Assembly: GCA_028768545.1 (NCBI GenBank)
Contig: CP054838.1
Span: 3,779,001-3,843,000 of the forward strand
Length of the DNA: 64,000 bases
From: Desulfobacter sp.
GTDB lineage: Bacteria; Desulfobacterota; Desulfobacteria; Desulfobacterales; Desulfobacteraceae
Direction of reading: 5' to 3'
The position numbers were made by a program, and so were the translations under genes. This document shows, piece by piece, positions 49,829-56,365 of this stretch; the stretch's first letter is position 1; each line of letters starts with the position of its first letter. The notes below the pieces were generated by a model. That model worked only from the letters and a program-made list of their open reading frames with translations, was not told where the DNA came from and made no database searches.

Positions 49829-50272
49829 TCAGGGAATCAGCAGTTCAAATCCGGTCACCTTGTCCAATTGCCTCACCCCTGTGGAATCTTCAAGCTCCTG
49901 GACAATCACCTCCATGACCTGCCAGACCTTTACCCCGCCCCGGATGCAGCCGGTCAGGGTTGAAAAACCTCTGCCGCAGGCCATGTGCATGTGAAGCACG
50001 GGTTCTCCTTTTTCATTGGGAAACAAGGTGCCCACACCAGCGGCTTCATGCACATTGTCAAGATCCCTTGTTTTGGGCACAATAAGATCTGCCCTGCCGT
50101 TTTCAGGCCCCGTGACCAGGGTGCTGCCCTTGTCAGCCCCGCCCAGGACAATCAACGAGGCCGCCCTAATCCCCTGGTCCCGTGCAAACTGCTCAATGGT
50201 TTCATGGACAATATCCCCGTCTTCCAGGCGGATCACAAAAACCCGGCCCAATTTTGCCTGTGAATATTTCAT
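49829..50272 (-). CDS. PPC-domain (DUF296) DNA-binding-like protein
   Basis: A 147-residue stand-alone PPC domain, as in plant AT-hook proteins and bacterial homologues: RLEDGDIVHETIEQFA, LGGADKGSTLV, VLHMHMACGRGFSTLTGCIRGGV. The three His-rich positions in HMHMACGR may bind a metal. Function in bacteria is not established. It follows larE on the same strand by 28 bases. Confidence 0.85.
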   Translation of the reverse strand: MKYSQAKLGRVFVIRLEDGDIVHETIEQFARDQGIRAASLIVLGGADKGSTLVTGPENGRADLIVPKTRDLDNVHEAAGVGTLFPNEKGEPVLHMHMACGRGFSTLTGCIRGGVKVWQVMEVIVQELEDSTGVRQLDKVTGFELLIP

Positions 50273-50300
50273 TAAATACCCTTTATTTGTTCAAAAATGA

Positions 50301-51134
50301 TTATCTTCTTTGACTGATTCCCCCAAGATCCAGGGAGACAAAACAAAACCCCAGACGGGTCAACCCCTTTACCACCTGTTCTCGAATATGGGGGCTCACA
50401 AGTCTGGAAAAATCCTTGGGATCTGCCTGGATCCTGGCAAGACAATTATGATGACACCTCACCCGGAACTGTTTGAACCCAAGTTCTTCAAGCAAAGATT
50501 CGGCCGCTTCCACCATTTTCAGTGTTGCAGGGACAATGGGCTCCCCTGTGGGAATCCGCGTGGCAAGGCAGGACTGGGACGGCAAATCCCAGGTCACAAG
50601 CCCCAGAACCTTAGAACAGGCCCGGATCTCCTGCTTTGAAAAGCTTTCCTCGACCAGGGGGGCTTTAAATCCAAGCTCCCGGGCAGCACGAATCCCGGGT
50701 CTATCTTCGCCCAGATCATCCGTATTAATCCCGTGAACCAGGTGGTGAATCCCTTTTTTTCCGGCAATTTTCTCTATCATTGAAAACCCGTGACGCTTAC
50801 AAAAATAACACCGCTGCCCGGTATTTTTTTGAACATCCTCATTTTCCAGGATATCCGTATCCAGACAAAGATGATCTGCCCCCATGTCCTGTGCCAGGTC
50901 TTTGGCCCCTTGCTTTTCTTTTTGGGTAAAAAATGAGGAGACCAGGGTAATGGCCAGTACCTCTGTGCCTGCGGCTTTTGCCGCAGCAAGGACAAAGGCG
51001 GAATCTGCCCCGCCTGAAAATGCCAGGACCATTCGCTGGTACCCCTGCAGCCGAGACTTAAGGCGTTCAAACTTTTTTCCAAGAACAACATCTTTTCCAA
51101 AATCAAGGGCCAATGCCCCCTTGATAGTGCTCAT
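50301..51134 (-). CDS. larE: LarE-type ATP-dependent sulfur transferase
   Basis: About 277 residues of the PP-loop ATPase family: LAFSGGADSAFVLAAA (SGGxDS), NTDDLGEDRPGIRAA and QSCLATRIPTGEP with the cysteine that donates sulfur in sacrificial LarE proteins. LarE makes the thiocarboxylates of the nickel-pincer cofactor of lactate racemase. No larA, larB or larC is in the window. The start is uncertain: ATG at 51134 or 51143, both inside the end of the upstream gene. Confidence 0.85.
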   Translation of the reverse strand: MSTIKGALALDFGKDVVLGKKFERLKSRLQGYQRMVLAFSGGADSAFVLAAAKAAGTEVLAITLVSSFFTQKEKQGAKDLAQDMGADHLCLDTDILENEDVQKNTGQRCYFCKRHGFSMIEKIAGKKGIHHLVHGINTDDLGEDRPGIRAARELGFKAPLVEESFSKQEIRACSKVLGLVTWDLPSQSCLATRIPTGEPIVPATLKMVEAAESLLEELGFKQFRVRCHHNCLARIQADPKDFSRLVSPHIREQVVKGLTRLGFCFVSLDLGGISQRR

Positions 51135-51408
51135 AAATTTCAAACTTTGTCTTTGCTCCGGTCAGGGCATCAATTTGTTCCTGATACGCCCTGCGCGTAT
51201 CACTGATCAGCCACCTGGACCAGTCTTCCACACACTCCCACTTGGAAATGATCAGATATTCATCCGGCTGATCCGCACGTTTCATGGTTTCCGCCCCCAG
51301 ATACCCCTTCTGGGTAACTGCCAGGGCCACAAGTTCCTGATACAGCTTTTCCAGAAGTTCTCCTTTGCCTGCCGTGACCCTGCGCCTGATCAAAACCGTA
51401 ACAGCCAT
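51103..51408 (-). CDS. Antibiotic biosynthesis monooxygenase (ABM) fold protein
   Basis: A 101-residue dimeric alpha-beta barrel-type protein: VLIRRRVTAGKGELLEKLYQEL, YLGAETMKR, YLIISKWECVEDWSRWL. Members include quinol monooxygenases and haem-degrading enzymes, while many are uncharacterised. AGGAGGTGAAC precedes the ATG at 51408. It overlaps the start of larE. Confidence 0.8.
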   Translation of the reverse strand: MAVTVLIRRRVTAGKGELLEKLYQELVALAVTQKGYLGAETMKRADQPDEYLIISKWECVEDWSRWLISDTRRAYQEQIDALTGAKTKFEIYEHYQGGIGP

Positions 51409-51535
51409 GTTCACCTCCTGGTTAATGGGTTTACTGCCTTCTACCATATTACCCTGACACTTGCCAAATTTTCAATCAATATAATTCTTGACTTTTCCAA
51501 CCCCTTTAGTGTATAAACCCTGACGTTGATTCTGC

Positions 51536-51609
51536 TGGCTGATCGTCCAATGGCAGGACTACGGACTCTGACTCCGTCAATTAAGGTTCGAATCCTTATC
51601 AGCCAGCCA
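51536..51609 (+). tRNA. tRNA-Gln, anticodon CUG
   Basis: A full cloverleaf: acceptor TGGCTGA/TCAGCCA, D-arm GTCC/GGAC, anticodon arm ACGGA-CTCTGAC-TCCGT with CTG at positions 34-36, a 4-base variable loop, T-arm TAAGG-TTCGAAT-CCTTA, discriminator G and an encoded CCA. It reads CAG and is not an amber suppressor. Confidence 0.95.
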
Positions 51610-51873
51610 CTTCAACAAAGAGGCTTTGAAGTGTTTTCACTTGAAGGCCTTTTTTGTTTCCATCTCAAATTTCCACCATTTTTCCACCACTTTGAAGATT
51701 CTATTAGCCAATTTCATGTTCAAAGATCCTTTTTAATCGCGTATAAAACTTGGTATGCAAAAATTAAGATCCGGGGAGGAAGGGGAGGGCTAAAATCACC
51801 ATGGCTTTTTAACCACCTACCTGATGGACAGGCTTTTTCTCTCTATATCGGTCAATTGGAACTATGAGTATCC
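51610..51873. other. tRNA downstream region without a supported gene
   Basis: A plus-strand frame continues from the tRNA through this stretch, but it has no separate start or ribosome-binding site. A short repeat of the tRNA 3' end, as left by an integrated element, was not found further right. Confidence 0.35.
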
Positions 51874-52254
51874 CTATTCACCGTCGATAAAAATGATCTT
51901 TTCTAAGGGTTTCCCTGATTGACACCACCCTTCGTCAGTGCTTTGTTGAACCATGGACTGTGAATTCCGCAGAATATACATCAGTTCTTTGAAACAAAAC
52001 GGCCACGACCCTTTGAATGATTCGGTTGTCGCTTTGCAGTGGTGCGCCCACCCGGGGAATAAGCGGTATGGCCAGGATAATGTTTTGGGGCCTTTGCACC
52101 TGTATACAGGCGGCTTTATTGTGATGGAGTTGGAGGGGAGGGGTGTCCTGTTTTTGGTACGGGGCCGGATAAAGTTTCTTCTTGCAATCCGGGCTGTGGG
52201 CAGGATAAATCCCAGGTGTCCAATTACCCACCCCAGGGTAATTAATCCTACCAG
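51874..52254 (-). CDS. Hypothetical protein with N-terminal membrane helix, probable CTG start
   Basis: An open frame of 127 codons with no ATG, GTG or TTG near its beginning. A perfect AGGAGG stands seven bases before a CTG at 52254, and an in-frame stop lies just beyond, so CTG is the likely start. The product begins with a hydrophobic helix (LVGLITLGWVIGHLGFIL), then arginine-rich PTARIARRNFIRPRTK, and a soluble part with cysteines and tryptophans (YRCKGPKTLSWPYRLFPGW). I do not recognise a family. Plus-strand and third-frame alternatives over the same DNA lack such a ribosome-binding site. Confidence 0.45.
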   Translation of the reverse strand: MVGLITLGWVIGHLGFILPTARIARRNFIRPRTKNRTPLPSNSITIKPPVYRCKGPKTLSWPYRLFPGWAHHCKATTESFKGSWPFCFKELMYILRNSQSMVQQSTDEGWCQSGKPLEKIIFIDGE

Positions 52255-52352
52255 TAAGAATCCTCCTTAAAGTATGAGAAAATCTCGCAATAGCCTGTAC
52301 CTGGATTGTCCCCTGTCAGGACATTTAAATGGGGTTCAGATCCTGTTTAAAA

Positions 52353-52366
52353 GTGAGGATTCTCAC
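52353..52366. repeat. Short inverted repeat GTGAG-N4-CTCAC
   Basis: GTGAG at 52353-52357 and CTCAC at 52362-52366, with A-rich and T-rich flanks. It could be a weak terminator for the minus strand or an operator. It lies 130 bases before the small secreted-protein gene. Confidence 0.35.
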
Positions 52367-52432
52367 CTTTAACGGAACTTAGTCCCATTCTTTTAAATTA
52401 ATTTTCTTTAAGAAATTTAAGAACTTTTTCAA

Positions 52433-52462
52433 TTTACAAAACCACTCCCCGGGTGGTATGCC
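52433..52462 (+). repeat. 30-nt leader repeat, copy 1
   Basis: A block containing CTCCCCGGGTGGTATGCC that recurs at 53182-53211 with 28 of 30 positions identical. It contains ACCAC and GTGGT, able to form a small hairpin. Each copy ends 31-34 bases before the start of a small secreted-protein gene. Confidence 0.65.
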
Positions 52463-52496
52463 GGGATATCTTAAAATCTTGTTTCTATAGGCTATC

Positions 52497-52943
52497 ATGA
52501 AAAAACTGATCATTCTGTTTTTGTTTTTATTATATGTCCCCTTATACGCTACCGGCCAACAAGATCTATCAGATGCCACAGCAAATTTTTATAAATCTGA
52601 AAGCATCACAGACAAAATAAAACGGAAAATTTCTCCTAAAAAATACTGGAAAGCGGTTATCAATGATTATGAAATAATAACTTCCGAAATATCAGCAAGC
52701 ATCAAGGAAATAAAGTTAGAATTAGAAAAACTTAGGATGACAAAAGACATTGAAATGAGGCAGGCGATATTGTTTGCCAAGTCTATAGGAGAAGATCCAA
52801 AACAGGCAAGAATAGATTTCCTTGAGACATACAAAGAAGATATTGAGTTCAATATTCAGTTTATTAGAGATGAAATTGAATATTACAGATTGTGTCGCTC
52901 GTATTTAATGGTGGCAAAAAACGAATTATCAAAACTTGAATAA
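52497..52943 (+). CDS. Small secreted or periplasmic coiled-coil protein
   Basis: A 148-residue protein with a signal peptide (MKKLIILFLFLLYVPLYATG), then a charged region predicted as mostly helical (ITSEISASIKEIKLELEKLR). It has no recognised domain. The ATG at 52497 has only a weak ribosome-binding site. The AT-rich composition and codon use differ from the housekeeping genes, suggesting foreign origin. Confidence 0.6.
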   Translation: MKKLIILFLFLLYVPLYATGQQDLSDATANFYKSESITDKIKRKISPKKYWKAVINDYEIITSEISASIKEIKLELEKLRMTKDIEMRQAILFAKSIGEDPKQARIDFLETYKEDIEFNIQFIRDEIEYYRLCRSYLMVAKNELSKLE

Positions 52944-52950
52944 GAGGTAT

Positions 52951-53139
52951 AATGAAACGGTTTATATTAACCCTGTCTATTTGGTTTTGTGGACATATTA
53001 TTTTATCTATCATATCAGTGGCACTCTTTGGGGACGTGGATCTTTTTTTGTAAATATTATCAATTTCCCAATCGCTTTATATGTATTTCACCGTCTTGGA
53101 AAAGAAAAACCTAAAGACCAATTTCCAAAATATCAATAA
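52951..53139 (+). pseudogene. Small two-helix membrane protein, frameshifted at a T7 run
   Basis: From ATG 52951 (GAGGT upstream) the frame reads MKRFILTLSIWFCGHIIL, a membrane helix, and ends in TAA at 53050-53052 just after a run of seven T. One more T would continue in frame as FFVNIINFPIALYVFHRLGK to TAA 53139, a second helix and a basic tail. The joined 62-residue protein is plausible. A sequencing slip in the homopolymer is possible. Confidence 0.5.
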
Positions 53140-53181
53140 GTAGGGCAAAGCGTTGAATGGTTAAATTCATTCGAATCGCCA

Positions 53182-53211
53182 TTTACAAAAACCCTCCCCG
53201 GGTGGTATGCC
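53182..53211 (+). repeat. 30-nt leader repeat, copy 2
   Basis: Second copy of the block at 52433-52462, two mismatches. It lies 31 bases before the GTG start of the FxLYD-like gene. Confidence 0.65.
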
Positions 53212-53242
53212 AGTTATATCTTTTATTTTTTTGGAGGCTGTC

Positions 53243-53822
53243 GTGAAAAAAGCCGCTCTTATAATTTCTCTGTTAATATTTGTTTTTACCTCCATTTGCC
53301 ATACCACGCAAACTGAGCCAGGGATTAAAAAACTTTATATGGTCGGTGAATATAGTAGATGGCAAGGCATATTTCAGAAACATCACCTACCACGCCCATG
53401 AAATTATGCCTAAGAAGCAGCCTAAGCCTATGCCAATAAAATCACAACCTCAAAAAATAGATTACAATGAATATCAAGCCTCAAAAAAGAGAAAGGCTGT
53501 TGCTGATAGAATACGATCTTTCGATGGATGCTTATTAAACTTACAGCAAGCCCGTGTCCGTTCAGAAAGCAAATATGATTTTTGTGAAGGATTGGTTAAA
53601 AATATTTCCGGTAAAACATTAAATAATGTTGTGGCTGTTGTCACTTTCTTTGGAGTGAATGGTAAATATCTACAATCAGAAAGTGCAATGCTCACTTATA
53701 AAAATTTAGCACCTGGTCAAACATCCCCATTTAAAGTAATCGCAAGAAACAGGTACCGAGTCACAAAAGCTGATGTAGAATTTAAGACCATCAGAGGGGA
53801 GTATCTAAAAAGTTGCCAGTAG
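53243..53822 (+). pseudogene. FxLYD-like secreted protein, frameshifted
   Basis: A GTG at 53243 with GGAGG upstream starts a signal-peptide-like sequence (KKAALIISLLIFVFTSI). That frame ends at 53401, while a second frame from about 53350 carries NIVDGKAYFRNITYHAHEI and a C-terminal domain with CEGLVKNISGKTLNNVVAV, NGKYLQSES and LAPGQTSPFKV, the pattern of FxLYD domains. One indel between about 53300 and 53390 would join them. It ends in TAG at 53820-53822. Confidence 0.6.
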
Positions 53823-53972
53823 GCCTTTGAAGGATACTATTAATGCCCACCCTACCCAAAATTATATTCGGACTTACTAATACAAATAAAAATACCAGAG
53901 TAACGGTCTGATTCTCCATCATAGCTTAAGAGGATTAAAATTTCCCAAAAATTGAGGAAGGTGTCAAGAGGT

Positions 53973-54200
53973 TCATTTTTTGAAAAAATCTTCAAATACT
54001 TTCCGCGCTGTATAAAGAAAAAAGAAGAATATCAAAACATACCCAGCGACCTTTTCCCAACCAACCGCATCTGAATACTGCCCCTGGGCCATATCGCTTG
54101 CATATTCTCCAAAATGATCGCCTGCATACCCGTTGATGGCCATTCCACACAGAATAATGATGCCTAAGAATAAAAAGACGCTTTTGATATCTATTCTCAT
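53973..54200 (-). CDS. Small membrane protein, 75 residues
   Basis: Two hydrophobic helices (VFLFLGIIILCGMAI and VAGYVLIFFFFLYTA) around a polar loop, ending FEDFFKK. GGAGG lies at the right distance before the ATG at 54200. No family recognised. Confidence 0.6.
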   Translation of the reverse strand: MRIDIKSVFLFLGIIILCGMAINGYAGDHFGEYASDMAQGQYSDAVGWEKVAGYVLIFFFFLYTARKVFEDFFKK

Positions 54201-54357
54201 GACAACCTCCAGAGAAAATAAAAAGATATTTCCGAAATACCACCATGAAAAAGGTTTGTAAACAGCTAACTTTCTAAAATTTCAAGGAATATAGTAATCT
54301 GACATGATAGGTGCTGATAGATTAAAATTATCTCAAACCGTAATAAATCGTAACCTA

Positions 54358-54552
54358 TCATGAGATCCGTTTCCTAAATCCATTCAACGCAGACCGCTTT
54401 TTCCCAGCCTTTGTTTTCGGTCCGGTACTTGGGCCGCCATGAAGTCGGCAGCGGCCATTTTCGTACAAATCTTTGCGTTTGCAGGGCGTCCCGGCCCGGA
54501 TCTTTGCCCCTCAGTATTCCCGTTTTAGAAATTCTTCCCAGGTAAGCTTCAT
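54358..54552 (-). pseudogene. HGGxSTGP-motif small protein with an in-frame TGA at a Cys position
   Basis: From ATG 54552 (GGAG upstream) the frame gives MKLTWEEFLKREY, then TGA (54511-54513), then GAKIRAGTPCKRKDLYENGR and CRLHGGPSTGPKT to a TGA at 54358. CRLHGG-STGP is the core of a small family often found in phages and mobile elements. In it a Cys usually precedes GAKTRxGTPC, exactly where the TGA is. A TGC/TGT-to-TGA change or, less likely, selenocysteine would explain this. Confidence 0.65.
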
Positions 54553-54632
54553 TATGTTCTCCAAAGTATAGTTTTGTCAGGTTCTCATGGGGTTTGCAGT
54601 CTCAGCGCCAAATTTGATGGGTTTCAAACTCA

Positions 54633-54640
54633 ACTTTTCT
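54633..54640. repeat. 8-bp target-site duplication of ISL3 copy 2 (left)
   Basis: ACTTTTCT at 54633-54640 and again at 56007-56014, directly flanking the element. Confidence 0.85.
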
Positions 54641-56006
54641 GGTTCATCAGAAAATCGCGTACCTGGACTGAGAAACATCACTGGGAAGGCAATAACACAG
54701 TAAGGATTTTTATGCTTGAAATGATGGTGTGAACATGATCATGTTCTAATTTTTTTGTGTTATTCGCACAAAATCGGAGAATGAATTAATGTCCACAAGC
54801 TTCATATACCATGCCTTTGGCCTTCGTGACTACTTTTATAAAACAACGCGTTTCATCGGTGGAATAATCACTTTTGAACTCATACCAAAACCGGAGGCGG
54901 TAAAATGCCCGGAATGTAATTCCAGGTCCGTCACCAGGAAAGGGATTGTGACAAGAGATCTCAGAACAATACCGGTAGGTTCAAAACCCGTGATTCTCAG
55001 GACGGCTATCCAGAGAATTTGGTGTTCGTTCTGTCAATTTGTCCGGCAAATCAAACTATCCTTTGCCCAGGAGGGGAAAAGCTATACCCGGGCTTTTGAA
55101 CGGTATGTCTTGGAGTTGTCTCAGTTCATGACAATCAAAGATATTGCCATCCATTTAAGGATCAGCTGGGATACGATAAAGCAGATCCAGAAAGAAGACC
55201 TGCTGAGGCGTTATCGAAATATCCCCCTTGAGAAAGTCCGGCAGATTGCCATAGATGAAATTTCCATAGGGAAAGGGCATAAATACTTGACCATCGTGAT
55301 GGATCTGGAATCCGGTAGAATTCTGCACGTGGGAGAAGGAAAAGGTGGTGAAGCTTTGAAATCTTTTTGGACAAAAGTGAAAATATCGAAAGCAAAAATC
55401 AAAGCCGTCAGCATCGATATGTCCCCGGCATACTTGAGTGCTGTTATTGAAAATCTTTCTGGTTCAGCAATTGTCTTTGACAGATTTCATGTTGTTAAAT
55501 TGTTCAATGAGAAACTGTCGGATTTCAGGCGAAAGCTCTACAACCTTCTTGCCAATACCGGGCAACAAAAACTTCTGAAGGGAGTCCGGTGGCTTTTGTT
55601 AAAAAATCCCGAAAACCTCAGTGATGACAAGAAGGAGGCCCAACGGTTAGAAGAAGCATTGAAAATAAATCAGCCGCTATTGGTAGTCTACTACATGAAA
55701 GAGGAACTCAGGCAAATATGGAATCAAAAGAAAAAAGAAACAGCTGAAAAGATAGTCAGCAATTGGATCAATCTGGCCAATATTTCCAAAATTCCAATGT
55801 TGATGAAATTTGCCAAGACCTTGGCTGTGCACAGGCAAAGAATCCTTTCATACTATGATTACAGGATATCTACAGGTCCTTTAGAAGGGACAAATAACAA
55901 GATAAAAACCATGAAACGGAAAGCTTATGGATACAGGGATTCGGAGTTTTTCAGGTTGAAACTTTTGGACCTTCACAATAAAAGGTACGCATTAATCGGA
56001 TGAACC
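54641..56006 (+). mobile_element. ISL3-family insertion sequence, copy 2 (1,366 bp)
   Basis: GGTTCATC...GCGTACC inverted repeats at both ends and an 8-bp duplication. Same element as 14454-15819, opposite strand. Inserted in non-coding DNA left of the sensor gene. Confidence 0.95.
54789..56003 (+). CDS. ISL3-family transposase (copy 2)
   Basis: 404 residues with the intact N-terminal zinc motif CPEC-NSRS and a second pair in WCSFCQFV. The DDE domain has IAIDEISIGKGHKYL, SIDMSPAYLSAV and STGPLEGTNNKIKTMKRKAYG. This copy has the full metal site and is more likely to be the active one. Confidence 0.92.
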   Translation: MSTSFIYHAFGLRDYFYKTTRFIGGIITFELIPKPEAVKCPECNSRSVTRKGIVTRDLRTIPVGSKPVILRTAIQRIWCSFCQFVRQIKLSFAQEGKSYTRAFERYVLELSQFMTIKDIAIHLRISWDTIKQIQKEDLLRRYRNIPLEKVRQIAIDEISIGKGHKYLTIVMDLESGRILHVGEGKGGEALKSFWTKVKISKAKIKAVSIDMSPAYLSAVIENLSGSAIVFDRFHVVKLFNEKLSDFRRKLYNLLANTGQQKLLKGVRWLLLKNPENLSDDKKEAQRLEEALKINQPLLVVYYMKEELRQIWNQKKKETAEKIVSNWINLANISKIPMLMKFAKTLAVHRQRILSYYDYRISTGPLEGTNNKIKTMKRKAYGYRDSEFFRLKLLDLHNKRYALIG

Positions 56007-56064
56007 ACTTTTCTCAACCTCTCATGGGGTTTGTGCAAGGCCAGCCACCACAATCTTGGTTCGA

Positions 56065-56238
56065 GGTGTCAAACAGCGCCCAAGTTTGACACCAATCAGC
56101 ATGAAATTGACCCCATCTATAATTTGTTAGACACGTAGCGGTTTGATCAAAAAGTTCTTTATTAATAGATGCCTTGCCTTTTAAGGCTCAACCATGTTTT
56201 TTGTTAAGGGGGGGGCAAAGTTGGGCGCTGACAAGGGG
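56065..56238. repeat. Possible MITE or IS remnant with inverted ends
   Basis: A perfect palindrome GGTGTCAAAC (56065-56074) / GTTTGACACC (56084-56093) encloses AGCGCCCAA. A related CAAAGTTGGGCGCTG lies inverted near 56217-56231. The pair looks like terminal inverted repeats of a 174-bp non-coding element. The rest of 56007-56365 shows no gene. Confidence 0.4.
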
Positions 56239-56365
56239 CAATATTCAATGCGGTTTGATATGGAAATTAATTGGTTTTGAAATATAAGGCATTTTAGTAT
56301 ATTCTATTTTAAAATTTCACAGATACAATTTGAATTGTGCTTAAGGCGAATGGAGAAAAGTTAAA

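Noticed and set aside
51536..51609. tRNA-Gln(CUG) as an amber suppressor that could read the TAG codons
   Set aside because: The anticodon is CUG, not CUA. Wobble misreading of UAG by this tRNA would be a first-position mismatch and inefficient.
51536..54640. Genomic island integrated at tRNA-Gln
   Set aside because: The gene-poor DNA right of the tRNA looks foreign, but I found no integrase gene and no repeat of the tRNA 3' end that would mark an attachment site.
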